64,000 nucleotides of DNA from positions 1-64,000 of the forward strand of contig NZ_FNWQ01000002.1 in assembly GCF_900108365.1 (NCBI RefSeq), read 5' to 3'. How positions within the stretch are numbered: position 1 is the first letter of the stretch; each line of letters opens with the position of its first letter. The notes under the pieces are model-generated. The model was not told the origin of the DNA. It made no database searches and saw nothing but the letters and a program-made list of their open reading frames with translations. This DNA comes from Chryseobacterium culicis. GTDB lineage: Bacteria; Bacteroidota; Bacteroidia; Flavobacteriales; Weeksellaceae. The translations under genes were made by a program, and so were the position numbers. Shown here one piece after another: positions 28,874 to 38,268 of the stretch.

Positions 28874-31800
28874 ATGAAAAAAAACTTTTGCAGCCTGAGT
28901 CATCTTCAAATGGCTTTTGGCTTCACATTGCTCGCTTCTAGCGTAGCAATAGGGCAGGTGCGTACCATTTCAGGTACTGTCACAGAAAATAATAAGCCGT
29001 TACAGGGAGTATCGGTATTTCAACAAGGTAGTGAGTCCGTCGCAATTACAAATAACAAAGGGTACTACCAAATTCAAATTGCAGGAGCCGAAGCAGTTCT
29101 TGTGTTCAGGCATCCGGATTATCCTGATCGTATGGTGGTGTTGGGAGATCGTAAGGTAATGAATATTACATTAGGAGGGCAGGAAAAGGAGATTGAAGAA
29201 GTTACTATTAATGCAGGATATTATAAGGTAAAGGAAAAGGAGAGTACAGGAAGTATTGCCAAAGTAACTGCAAAAGACCTCGGAAATCAACCTGTCAATA
29301 ATGTACTATCTTCAGCACAAGGAAGAATGGCGGGAGTAAGTATTACCCAAAATTCGGGTATTGCAGGCGGAGGCTATGATGTGCAGATCAGAGGAAGAAA
29401 CAGTTTAAGAACATTATCCAATAGTGCTGTAGATGGAAATCAACCGCTATATGTTCTGGATGGTGTTCCCATGTCTACGTCAGTGACCTCTACTTTTTCG
29501 TCACAAATACTTCCTTTCAGAAATATTAATCCATTAAATAGCCTAAATCCCAATGATATTGAAAGTCTTGAAATTTTAAAGGATGCAGATGCAACGGCAA
29601 TTTATGGGAGCAGAGGAGCTAATGGAGTCATTTTAATTACTACAAAAAAAGGAAGTAAAAATAAATCTACCATTAGTATCAATTCAAGTTTGGCTTTCAG
29701 TAGTGTCGCATCTCATCTGAAAATGATGAATACTTCAGAATATATTGCCATGCGTAAATCAGCATTTACAAATGATAATATTTCTGCATATCCAGCAACG
29801 GCATATGATGTAAATGGAGCTTGGGATGAAAACCGTTACACTGATTGGCAAAAAACACTGATTGGTAAAACTGCCACAACTTCTAATATGAGTGTAGGTT
29901 TGTCAGGAGGCTCAGACGGCTGGACTTATCGTGTTAATGTCACACATAATGAGCAAACAACTGTCTATCCTGCAGACTATCAATATAAAAATAATACCTT
30001 ATCAATGGGGTTCACTCATAGATCAAAGGATAAAAAATTAAATATTGCGCTGTCAAACAATTTTTCACAGCAATTTAATAATGTGATCAATGAAGATTTA
30101 ACAACTACAAGCATCTTTTTAAGTCCTAATGCTCCAGCATTATATAATGCAGATGGTTCATTAAACTGGCAAAACAATACTTTTACCAATCCGATGGCTT
30201 CCTCGGTTGTTACGTATCAGAATGATACAAAACAGATTAATAACAGTCTGAATATTTCTTATCAGATTTTTCCCAATATAAGTTTCAGTATTAATTCTGG
30301 GTTTAATTATCAGAATTTTGAGGAATTTAATTTAAGACCTCATACAAGGTATAATCCTGCTTTCAATTTTACAAGCGCCAACGGGTCAAGTACTTTTACA
30401 AGTAGTTTTTCTTCATTTTCGTATAATGTAGAACCTCAATTGACAGCAGATTATAAATGGGGAAGACACAAATTAAATGTACTGGCAGGAACTACAATCA
30501 ATTCATCTGAATCTAAACAATCTTCTATTCAAGGTTCCGGATTCGAAAGTAATGCACTTATGATGAATATCAATGCAGCAAAAACAAAGATATTTTCTGA
30601 TATTATTTCTACAGACTACAAATATGTTGCTGTTTTTGGAAGGGTAAATTATCAGCTGGATAATAAGTATATTATTAATTTCACAGCAAGAAGAGACGGC
30701 TCCAGCCGCTTTGGACCGAATAACAGATTCGCAAATTTTGGAGCTGTGGGAGCAGCATGGCTCTTTTCAAAAGAAAATTTTTTGAGTAGTAAAAAATGGC
30801 TGAGCTTTGGTAAAATAAGAGGAAGCTACGGAATAGCAGGCAGTGATAATATTGGAGACGCTCAATATCGTGATACATATTCTGTCGCGTCGTCAAGCAT
30901 TTATAATGGAGTAGTAGGACTTGTTCCCACCAGATTGTTCAATGGAAATTTTAGCTGGGAAAAAACAAAGAAACTTGAATTTGCACTTGAAACCTCATTT
31001 TTTAAAGATATAATAGGGCTTAACATCTCTTGGTTTAGAAACAGATCAGATAACCAGCTAGTAGGATTGCCTTTGCCTGCAACTACAGGATTTACCTCGG
31101 TTCAGGCCAATTTGGCAGCGACTGTTGAAAACACAGGTTGGGAGTTTGAATTTAGAACTTCCCCAATGAAAACAAAAACGTTTTCATGGCAATCAGACTT
31201 CAATCTGACCATACCTCGAAACCGCTTATTGGCATTTCCGGGGCTTGAAGGCTCTACCTATGCCAATCAATATGTCATAGGTTCTAGTACATCTATTGTT
31301 AAACTCTATAATTTTATAGGAATCAATCCCAATACAGGGCTTTATTCATTTGCCGATGTCAATGGAGACGGTAAAATTTCATCTCCCGATGATAATAAAA
31401 GTATCGAAGATTTAGCGGTTAAGTTTTATGGCGGATGGTCAAACAGGTTAAGATATAAGAATTGGGATTTATCGTTTCTATTTCAATTTACAAAACAACG
31501 AAATTATAATTATCATAGTTACATGCCTGTTGCAGGAACGATGAATAATCAGGCTCAGGTAGTTTCGAACGTATGGTCTGAAGGTAATCCAACAGGGTAT
31601 TATATGCCTTTTTCCACCGGAGTTAATGCGGGAAAAAATGCCGCTCATGCCAATTTCATGCGAAGTACCGCAGCAGTAGGTGATGCATCATTTATTAGAC
31701 TGAAGAACGTTCAGCTTAATTATAGAATCCCTTTCAATAATGCTGCTACCACAGAGGTTATTCTGTATGTTCAAGGGCAGAATGTTTTAACGTGGACAAA

Positions 31801-31888
31801 ATATTTTGGACTAGATCCGGAATTTGTAACAACAGGCTTCTTGCCTCCCTTAAGAACATGGTCAATTGGAACTCAAATTAACTTTTAA
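28874..31888 (+). CDS. susC: SusC/RagA TonB-linked outer-membrane transporter
   Basis: This 1004-residue protein has a signal peptide (to about residue 26, ASSVAIGQ). A carboxypeptidase-D-like beta domain follows (RTISGTVTENNKPLQGVSVF, about 31-105), then a TonB plug (about 115-235, with QIRGRNSL and GSRGANGVILITTKKG) and a beta barrel to the terminal aromatic strand (SIGTQINF). It takes up bulky substrates with the SusD-like lipoprotein encoded 10 bases downstream. The S9 peptidase in the same operon suggests peptides rather than glycans as substrate (inference). It is complete. Confidence 0.95.
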   Translation: MKKNFCSLSHLQMAFGFTLLASSVAIGQVRTISGTVTENNKPLQGVSVFQQGSESVAITNNKGYYQIQIAGAEAVLVFRHPDYPDRMVVLGDRKVMNITLGGQEKEIEEVTINAGYYKVKEKESTGSIAKVTAKDLGNQPVNNVLSSAQGRMAGVSITQNSGIAGGGYDVQIRGRNSLRTLSNSAVDGNQPLYVLDGVPMSTSVTSTFSSQILPFRNINPLNSLNPNDIESLEILKDADATAIYGSRGANGVILITTKKGSKNKSTISINSSLAFSSVASHLKMMNTSEYIAMRKSAFTNDNISAYPATAYDVNGAWDENRYTDWQKTLIGKTATTSNMSVGLSGGSDGWTYRVNVTHNEQTTVYPADYQYKNNTLSMGFTHRSKDKKLNIALSNNFSQQFNNVINEDLTTTSIFLSPNAPALYNADGSLNWQNNTFTNPMASSVVTYQNDTKQINNSLNISYQIFPNISFSINSGFNYQNFEEFNLRPHTRYNPAFNFTSANGSSTFTSSFSSFSYNVEPQLTADYKWGRHKLNVLAGTTINSSESKQSSIQGSGFESNALMMNINAAKTKIFSDIISTDYKYVAVFGRVNYQLDNKYIINFTARRDGSSRFGPNNRFANFGAVGAAWLFSKENFLSSKKWLSFGKIRGSYGIAGSDNIGDAQYRDTYSVASSSIYNGVVGLVPTRLFNGNFSWEKTKKLEFALETSFFKDIIGLNISWFRNRSDNQLVGLPLPATTGFTSVQANLAATVENTGWEFEFRTSPMKTKTFSWQSDFNLTIPRNRLLAFPGLEGSTYANQYVIGSSTSIVKLYNFIGINPNTGLYSFADVNGDGKISSPDDNKSIEDLAVKFYGGWSNRLRYKNWDLSFLFQFTKQRNYNYHSYMPVAGTMNNQAQVVSNVWSEGNPTGYYMPFSTGVNAGKNAAHANFMRSTAAVGDASFIRLKNVQLNYRIPFNNAATTEVILYVQGQNVLTWTKYFGLDPEFVTTGFLPPLRTWSIGTQINF

Positions 31889-31898
31889 ATCTTACAAA

Positions 31899-33287
31899 AT
31901 GAAAAATATTATTACAAATATATTTAAGTGTCTGTCATTGGGTGTTGGGATGACTTGCTTTTTTTCATGTGAAAAATTTATTGACACAGACCTACCCACA
32001 AATCAGATAGGAACTTCTGAGGTATTTTCAGATGTATCATCTGCAAATGCGGCTTTAGCAGGTTTATATGCCGAATTATGGAGCTCTTCAATGATTTCAG
32101 GGGATGTTACTGGTTCAGCAGCTATTCTGGGAACATATACAGACGATCTTACCTGCTACGCCCCTTATATTCAAAATGGGTTAGTCGATGTATATAACAA
32201 CGTACAAATTCCAAGCAACACCATTGTTTATAATTTGTGGTCGAAAGCTTATAAACAGATCTATTACGCAAATTCAATTATCAAAGGGGTTAAAGAATCT
32301 TCTTCAATTTCTCAAGTAAATAAAGACCGATTAATAGGTGAGGCAACTGTCATACGCTCTCTGCTGTATTATAACCTATCACAAATTTTTGATGAAGTAC
32401 CTTATACTGATACTACGGATTACCTATACAATAGCCAGTTAAAAAAAGTAAGCAAGCTTCACCTCATGTCAAATCTTGAAAGTGATCTTCAAACTGTATT
32501 AATTGGTTTGAACGATCAATATGCTAATCAGGAAAGAATCTATGTCAATCGAAAGGTGGCAGAACTTCTATTAGCAAAGGTATTTCTAAGTCAGGAAAAA
32601 TGGAATCAAGCAGAAAATCTGCTTTTTCAAATTACGCAGTCTCCTTTATATGTCTGGGAGGCAGATTTGAGTAAAGTTTTTACCAAAACAGGAAAACATA
32701 TTTTATGGCAACTAAAACCTGCAAATTCAACAGATGCTACCAAAGAATATCTTCTCTATAATTTTACGACAAGCTTACCAACATCTTTTTCATTATCGGA
32801 TGCTTTAGTGAATTCCTTTGAACTAGGTGATCTACGAAAAACAGCTTGGATGCTTCCAATCGTAATCAATCAAAAAACCTATTTCCGTCCCATGAAGTAT
32901 AGAAATCCCGCAAATTCCAATACCACTGAAAATTCAGTAATATTTAGAATTGAAGAAGTGTATTTATTGTATGCTGAGAGTTTAGCGAATCAGAATAAAA
33001 TACAGGAAGCTAAAATAATAGTGGATAAAATTAGACAAAGAGCAGGATTGAATCCTTTACCTATAGGTCTTTCAAAACAGGAAATGATTGACAAAGTTTT
33101 AGATGAGTCCAGACATGAGTTTTTTGCTGAAATGGGACATCGTTTTTTTGATCTTAAGCGTTTAAAAAAAATAGATATTCTTGCTTTATCTAAACCAAAC
33201 TGGAAAAGTTTTCATAGTGCATTTCCAATTCCTGAAAAAGAAATGGTCATTAACCCTAATCTTAATCCGCAAAATCCTGGATACTGA
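31899..33287 (+). CDS. susD: RagB/SusD-family outer-membrane lipoprotein
   Basis: The protein has 462 residues from the ATG at 31899. A lipoprotein signal ends at the cysteine of TCFFSCEKF (residue 24). The TPR-rich SusD fold follows (ANAALAGLYAELWSS near the start, VYLLYAESLANQNKIQEAKIIVDKIR near residue 365). The C-terminal motif HEFFAEMGHRFFDLKRL is the SusD signature. It lids the SusC barrel and binds substrate on the cell surface. The stop codon overlaps the start of the peptidase gene by one base. Confidence 0.95.
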   Translation: MKNIITNIFKCLSLGVGMTCFFSCEKFIDTDLPTNQIGTSEVFSDVSSANAALAGLYAELWSSSMISGDVTGSAAILGTYTDDLTCYAPYIQNGLVDVYNNVQIPSNTIVYNLWSKAYKQIYYANSIIKGVKESSSISQVNKDRLIGEATVIRSLLYYNLSQIFDEVPYTDTTDYLYNSQLKKVSKLHLMSNLESDLQTVLIGLNDQYANQERIYVNRKVAELLLAKVFLSQEKWNQAENLLFQITQSPLYVWEADLSKVFTKTGKHILWQLKPANSTDATKEYLLYNFTTSLPTSFSLSDALVNSFELGDLRKTAWMLPIVINQKTYFRPMKYRNPANSNTTENSVIFRIEEVYLLYAESLANQNKIQEAKIIVDKIRQRAGLNPLPIGLSKQEMIDKVLDESRHEFFAEMGHRFFDLKRLKKIDILALSKPNWKSFHSAFPIPEKEMVINPNLNPQNPGY

Positions 33288-35725
33288 TGGGAAAGTTAAT
33301 GATATTCCTATTAATGTGTATATATCAATGGGCATATACACAAAAGGAAAAAGATTCCATTCCCTACACCGAACAAAATAAAGCCTATGATATTTATTTA
33401 AAAAGTACATCGAAAGAAGGGAAATGGATAGCGTTTTTTAAAGTGTATGATAACAACAGTGACAGCCTTTTCATAATGAATCGATTAAATCCAGACAAAA
33501 AATATTATAGAATAAAGGTTTTAGATCATCAATGGAGCAAGGATAAGCTCATTTTAAAATATCAGAATCAAACAGAAATTTTTGATTATCGCAATGGCAA
33601 GAACAAGATTTTATCCGCTTGCGAAAGCATAGGTACAATAGAACATGAAAATGTACTTGTTCTAAAAACCTCAGACAACGTACAGATTTACGATTTAAGT
33701 AGAGAAGAAATAATCGATCGTATTAATAATGTTATAAATGTTTTTTACGTAAACAACCGTATTTATCTGCAGATTAAGGAGAACAATAAATTTCATCTCA
33801 TAGAATGGAGTGAAAGGAAGAAAAATAAACTCTATTCCTCGCCAGAACAGATTTCGAACGTTGTGGGAGCACAGGTTAATTCATTTTTAATATTAAAAAA
33901 ACAGAGAAACCAGTTGAATGATATTATATATTATAATACGAAGCATCAATTGGAATATAAGTTTTCAGAAGTTCAGCCACTACAGTTTAATTCGGCAACA
34001 GCATACCAGAGATCCGACGGCAGAATTGTGATTAATGCCGAAAAAGTTAAAGATAAAAAATCAGCTGAAACACCGGAAATTTGGTTAACATCTGACAATA
34101 ACCTTATTGAGAAATTTAAAAAGTCCGAAACAACAAAGTTTCTCTGGTCACCAATAGAAAAAAACGTTAAGGTAATGGGAACGGACAAGTTAAACAGGGT
34201 AGTGGATATTGGCAATAAGACTTATTTCTTAGCTTTTAGTTTTTCTGAATTACAGGACTATACAGCTAAAAAAGTACCTGCTATAGTGTATCGTTATAAT
34301 GCATCGAGTAATCAATATGATTATATTGATACAATAAGATCAAACGTCAATTATTCTCCTGATGGTAACTATCTTATTTATAGGCATGGACGAAAATGGA
34401 AGTTGTTGGATGTGAATACAATGAGATATAAAGATGTAGAAAATCTAAACTTTGAGAATGCTTATTTTACAGATGAGAATAATGTTTACTTTGATGGCTC
34501 CACAGGTATATGGAAATATAATAATAAAGTAAGTAAGATTAAGCAAGTGTTCACAAATAATAAAGGCAGTTGTAAAATTTTAGATTTTAAGAATAAATCA
34601 AACTTTGCCAATTATCCTTTTGAGCTTTCATTTTATTCTAAAGTTCTTAACGAACTTAACTATATATTCGAAGTGAATGATGAAGCGAGTTTGACGAAAT
34701 CTATATTTGAAAAATATGCGGACAAGTATTATCAAATAACTGATTTTACGACATCTAAAATGATTTATCAGAAGACAGATAGGGCAAAAAATGCTTATTT
34801 ATTTACTGAAGAGAATTTCAATAAACCCAAACGTATTATTGATTTAAGCAGAGCATCTCCTAAAAAGGTAGTTTTTCAATCTAATACTGATGATAAGGAT
34901 CAATCGAAAATGAAAGTGGAAACTATCAAATACAAAAATATGGAAGGTGTTGAGCTCAAAGGTATTTTATATTATCCTTTAGAGGTTGAAGCAGGAAAGA
35001 AGTATCCAATGGTGGTACATGTTTATCAAATTCAAAGCGATAAAATTAATGAATATCCTCTTTTTTTAGAAAACAGTGTAGATGTTGGGTTCAGCATCAG
35101 GAAGCTTATTGAAAAAGGATATTTTGTCTATATGCCGGATATTGTTTTTGATAAAAAAGGAACTGGAATTGCAGCATTGGATTGTGTTAATAAATCAATA
35201 GACGCTTTGAAAAATAATCAGTTGATTGACTTTAATAGGATGGGCTTAACTGGACATTCGCATGGGGGATATATCACCAATTTTATTGCTACGCATTCAG
35301 ATAGATTCGCAACCTATGTTTCAGGTGCTGGTAATAGCGATATTGTTAGATCATATTTCTCATTAAATGAATATTTTGTAAGCCCTTTTTACTGGCAGTT
35401 TGAAAATGGACAGTACGAAATGAATACTCCGTTTGTAAAAAACAAAGATCTATATTTCAAAAATAATCCAATATATTATGTAGAAAACGTATCAAAACCA
35501 ATGCTTTTGTGGACAGGAAAAAAGGATTTGAATATAGAATGGGGGCAAATCATGGAATTTTATATAGGACTAAAAAGAAATAATAAAAATGCAACGGTCT
35601 TGGTTTATCCAGACGAGGGCCATACGATTATTTCTAAAAATACTGCTAAAGATCTTCATCATAAGGTTCTGCAATGGTTCGGTTATTATTTGAAAGGAGA
35701 AAAAAAAGCAGAATGGATAAATTAA
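33287..35725 (+). CDS. S9 family (prolyl oligopeptidase-type) serine peptidase
   Basis: This 812-residue protein has a short N-terminal signal sequence (MGKLMIFLLMCIYQWAYTQ), a long beta-propeller-like middle (about 40-500) and a C-terminal alpha/beta hydrolase. The catalytic triad reads S658 in TGHSHGG, D747 in KKDLN and H779 in DEGHTI. Family members cleave oligopeptides after proline or other residues, here in the periplasm or at the surface. Coupled by a one-base overlap to susD, it probably trims peptides imported by the SusC/D pair. A bidirectional terminator follows. Confidence 0.88.
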   Translation: MGKLMIFLLMCIYQWAYTQKEKDSIPYTEQNKAYDIYLKSTSKEGKWIAFFKVYDNNSDSLFIMNRLNPDKKYYRIKVLDHQWSKDKLILKYQNQTEIFDYRNGKNKILSACESIGTIEHENVLVLKTSDNVQIYDLSREEIIDRINNVINVFYVNNRIYLQIKENNKFHLIEWSERKKNKLYSSPEQISNVVGAQVNSFLILKKQRNQLNDIIYYNTKHQLEYKFSEVQPLQFNSATAYQRSDGRIVINAEKVKDKKSAETPEIWLTSDNNLIEKFKKSETTKFLWSPIEKNVKVMGTDKLNRVVDIGNKTYFLAFSFSELQDYTAKKVPAIVYRYNASSNQYDYIDTIRSNVNYSPDGNYLIYRHGRKWKLLDVNTMRYKDVENLNFENAYFTDENNVYFDGSTGIWKYNNKVSKIKQVFTNNKGSCKILDFKNKSNFANYPFELSFYSKVLNELNYIFEVNDEASLTKSIFEKYADKYYQITDFTTSKMIYQKTDRAKNAYLFTEENFNKPKRIIDLSRASPKKVVFQSNTDDKDQSKMKVETIKYKNMEGVELKGILYYPLEVEAGKKYPMVVHVYQIQSDKINEYPLFLENSVDVGFSIRKLIEKGYFVYMPDIVFDKKGTGIAALDCVNKSIDALKNNQLIDFNRMGLTGHSHGGYITNFIATHSDRFATYVSGAGNSDIVRSYFSLNEYFVSPFYWQFENGQYEMNTPFVKNKDLYFKNNPIYYVENVSKPMLLWTGKKDLNIEWGQIMEFYIGLKRNNKNATVLVYPDEGHTIISKNTAKDLHHKVLQWFGYYLKGEKKAEWIN

Positions 35726-35726
35726 A

Positions 35727-35748
35727 AAAGGATGCCTGTGGGCATCCT
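35727..35748. terminator. Bidirectional terminator
   Basis: The 9-bp stem AAGGATGCC / GGCATCCTT with a 4-base loop and A/T tracts on both sides separates the peptidase gene from the convergent DUF6520 gene. Confidence 0.85.
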
Positions 35749-35754
35749 TCTTTT

Positions 35755-36033
35755 TTAATTTCTGTGTAATGTTACTCCGCATTCAGTTTCACTTAAGAAC
35801 TGCTGCATAACTTTGGGGGAGCCACCAATCAACTCTGTACAAACGGGTCCGCTTGTAGGGTTGCAATCAACTTCTCCTACAAAGATACATTTCTCATCAG
35901 GAGCTGATGCGTCAAAGTAATAAGCTGTTTCGCTTACTTTTTTTTCTGTTTTTGCCTTATTAGTAGCAAAAGCACTTCCGACACCAAATACCAAGATGGC
36001 TACGGGAACTAGAATGGTTTTAAGATTTTTCAT
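35755..36033 (-). CDS. DUF6520-like small secreted peptide
   Basis: This 92-residue protein has a signal peptide (ILVPVAILVFGVGSAFA, cleavage near residue 23). A mature part of about 70 residues follows, with YYFDASAPDEKC and four cysteines (CIFVGEVDC, VCTEL, ECGV). This is the layout of the DUF6520/NVEALA-like peptides of Flavobacteriia. It is the last gene of the minus-strand set, 48 bases after the MauE-like gene, which could form its disulfides. Its function in the family is unknown. Confidence 0.75.
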   Translation of the reverse strand: MKNLKTILVPVAILVFGVGSAFATNKAKTEKKVSETAYYFDASAPDEKCIFVGEVDCNPTSGPVCTELIGGSPKVMQQFLSETECGVTLHRN

Positions 36034-36081
36034 AATAATAAAGTATTAAGATGTGCCTACAATTAATTCAGGTTTTCGGCA

Positions 36082-37563
36082 TTACCTGTGAAGCTGTTCA
36101 AGTATCGGTTGCGCAAAATGATACTTGACAATTTCATTTCCAATTAAAATGTATAAGTACTTACCATCAATAAACATATCCTTTAGTTTTTCACCATGGC
36201 GATCCAGTACTAAAAAACTTCCGGAATAATACTGCTGATCCGTCTTATAAATATCAATGATGCTTGCTTTGTTCCATTGCAAAATTCCGTCATGAATTGC
36301 TTTGGAATTTGAATTAATAAATAAAAGCTTATCTGAAATGACTGCATTTTTTACAGACTGCTGTAAAGGATTTTTAATTTTCGTAGTTCCATCAGACAGC
36401 TTAACAGTTTCCATACTTTGCTCCTTTTTGAAGCTGATTAATCTAAATTTGTTATGCTTCCCTAATGTATTGTTAAATGAAACAAATTCATTTTTATAAT
36501 AATATACATAAACAAAAGATTTGTTTTCTAAATCGGAGATAAGTAAGCCGTCATTTTCTATGTAACCTGTATTTCCTATTCCAAGAAGATCATAATGAAG
36601 ATTCATTTGATGATTTTTATAATCTCCAATGATAAAGGTTTTGTATTTTGAACTCTGTGATCTAAATAAAAAAGAATTATCTGAAGTTGCATGCAGTTGA
36701 TCAAAATACATTTCATCAAAACTTACAATACGTAAAGAATCCGTTTTCTCTAAGCTTCCTCTATAAATAATTGGTACAGTCCCATCATAGATGTAATAAT
36801 TTGGAGATTGCCAAATCACTTTAAGGCTTTTAAAGGGATGAGTCTTTGTGTTTAAAGGAATTCTAAATTTTGAAAAACCTTTAAGGTCTTTTCTTACAAT
36901 GGTAATATTTAAAGGAGCTGTGGTATTTCCTAAATAAATATTACTATCATCCTGCCCGGCAAAGTAAAAAGAGTTATAATTGAGATCAAGTGATATTTCA
37001 TTTTCTATCGCATGCGGTATATATCTACGGGTAAAATTATTATTTATTCTTAGCTGCTTTTCTGATTGAAGGTATAAAAGCAATACACTAAGAGAACTTA
37101 AAATGATGATTACAGAAATTAAAGAAGTATAATGTAATATCTTAGTTTTTCTATTAATTTCAACTAAAATAATTGCAATAATCAAGACCAATACGCAAAC
37201 TATATTAAAATACAAATGCTGTCTCCAATTCATATTTTCAAGAATTCCTCCACAGGAACAAGGTACAAATTCACTGTACTCAAGAATTAAATAAATATAA
37301 ACAGTAAAAGCAGACATAATACCTAGCGAAGAGTAAAGTCCAATTAATTTGCTTTTTTGAAAAATAAGTGCTACAACAATAATCAATTCTACTATAATGA
37401 CCAGGTATGAAATTGTTCCAGCATATGAACTAAGCAATGGTGATTGAGCAATTTGAACCTGAAAATTCTCAAAATCCAATATTTTACTTACGCTAGCATA
37501 TATAAAGAGTAAAATGAAAAAATATACTGTTGTTTCGATTATTAGTTTGGTTATATTTTTCAT
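36082..37563 (-). CDS. MauE/DoxX-like redox-associated membrane protein
   Basis: In this 493-residue protein, residues about 10-150 form a four-helix MauE-type domain (SKILDFENFQVQIAQSP, VVELIIVVALIF). Its CSC motif in FVPCSCGGILENMNW resembles thiol-redox members. A fifth helix lies near residues 149-165. The C-terminal 300 residues look like a periplasmic beta-propeller-like domain. MauE-type proteins help disulfide formation or maturation of exported partners. Flanked by the DUF6520 gene and two other small genes, it may process the secreted peptide. This is inferred from context. Confidence 0.75.
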   Translation of the reverse strand: MKNITKLIIETTVYFFILLFIYASVSKILDFENFQVQIAQSPLLSSYAGTISYLVIIVELIIVVALIFQKSKLIGLYSSLGIMSAFTVYIYLILEYSEFVPCSCGGILENMNWRQHLYFNIVCVLVLIIAIILVEINRKTKILHYTSLISVIIILSSLSVLLLYLQSEKQLRINNNFTRRYIPHAIENEISLDLNYNSFYFAGQDDSNIYLGNTTAPLNITIVRKDLKGFSKFRIPLNTKTHPFKSLKVIWQSPNYYIYDGTVPIIYRGSLEKTDSLRIVSFDEMYFDQLHATSDNSFLFRSQSSKYKTFIIGDYKNHQMNLHYDLLGIGNTGYIENDGLLISDLENKSFVYVYYYKNEFVSFNNTLGKHNKFRLISFKKEQSMETVKLSDGTTKIKNPLQQSVKNAVISDKLLFINSNSKAIHDGILQWNKASIIDIYKTDQQYYSGSFLVLDRHGEKLKDMFIDGKYLYILIGNEIVKYHFAQPILEQLHR

Positions 37564-37570
37564 AGTAGTG

Positions 37571-37738
37571 TTAACATTTATATAATAATATCCATGATAC
37601 TTTTATTCCCCCATAATTGGGCATCTTGTTTTTTTGAAGTATAAGCATGGTTGTAGTGTATTTACCAATTACTTTCCACATGCCACTAATAGGACATTCT
37701 GTGCCTGACTCAACAATTGTTTCTTTTTTATTATCCAT
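37571..37738 (-). CDS. 55-residue CPxSGxW-motif protein
   Basis: This small gene lies between the MauE-like gene (7 bases away) and the lipoprotein gene (7 bases away) on the same strand. The product contains GTECPISGMWK and later MPNYGGIKVSW. This pattern, CPxSGxW then a short linker then MPPxxGxxxxW, recurs in small bacterial proteins, some linked to secreted or immunity-like functions. I cannot name the family. Tight spacing and an intact frame argue that it is real. Confidence 0.6.
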   Translation of the reverse strand: MDNKKETIVESGTECPISGMWKVIGKYTTTMLILQKNKMPNYGGIKVSWILLYKC

Positions 37739-37745
37739 AAGTTGA

Positions 37746-37973
37746 CTAATTAGATACTTTCCAATTGTCCCGATCTTTAGGTGGATCGGTTTCTGTAATC
37801 TCTATTTCTTTCTCTTGACTGGTGCTGTCTGATTTCGAAGAAATTGTATAATGATTTTCCTCTGTTGCAAGTTTTGGAATTTCATTGTGATCTAAAATTT
37901 CTTCTGATTGACATGACTGTGCGGTAATGACTAATAAAATATTTGCTAGAATATAGATTGTTTTAATGTTCAT
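37746..37973 (-). CDS. Small lipoprotein, unknown
   Basis: This 75-residue protein has a lipobox signal (LVITAQSC, lipid on Cys21). The mature part is polar, serine- and glutamate-rich and ends in DPPKDRDNWKVSN. I do not recognise a family. It is the first gene of the minus-strand set with the CPxSGxW protein, the MauE-like protein and the DUF6520 peptide. It is probably an envelope component of that unit. Confidence 0.6.
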   Translation of the reverse strand: MNIKTIYILANILLVITAQSCQSEEILDHNEIPKLATEENHYTISSKSDSTSQEKEIEITETDPPKDRDNWKVSN

Positions 37974-38268
37974 GATTTGGGATTTAAAAGTTGATTAATC
38001 CCGGCCGGTGTTAGGTGTTACTGTTAGAATTCTGAAGCGAAATTAGAAAGCTAAACCTTCGAAAAAAAAAGTTTAAAGACCTGATTTATAAACTGAAAAT
38101 GCTTTTTTTATAAATCAGGTCAGACTGTTTTAATATTGCAAGGTGTTGATATTCAGTTATTAAATCTCTTCTATCATGTTTTGTAATTCCCTGCCTTTGG
38201 AAATTACTTTAAGCTCTGTTCATTTTGCTTAATTTTATGTCATAATTACCAGATAATAATAATTTACT
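37974..38268. other. Divergent intergenic region with a 15-bp perfect hairpin
   Basis: The hairpin GACCTGATTTATAAA (38078-38092) / TTTATAAATCAGGTC (38107-38121) has a 14-base loop. On the minus strand it is followed by TTTAAAC and a run of nine Ts, so it reads as a terminator or attenuator about 105 bases before the lipoprotein gene. No gene ends here, which makes attenuation the better reading. The rest of the gap holds nothing I can name. Confidence 0.5.

Noticed and set aside
28684..28941. 85-codon frame overlapping the start of susC
   Set aside because: It overlaps the susC signal peptide in another frame, has a basic low-complexity product and no motif.
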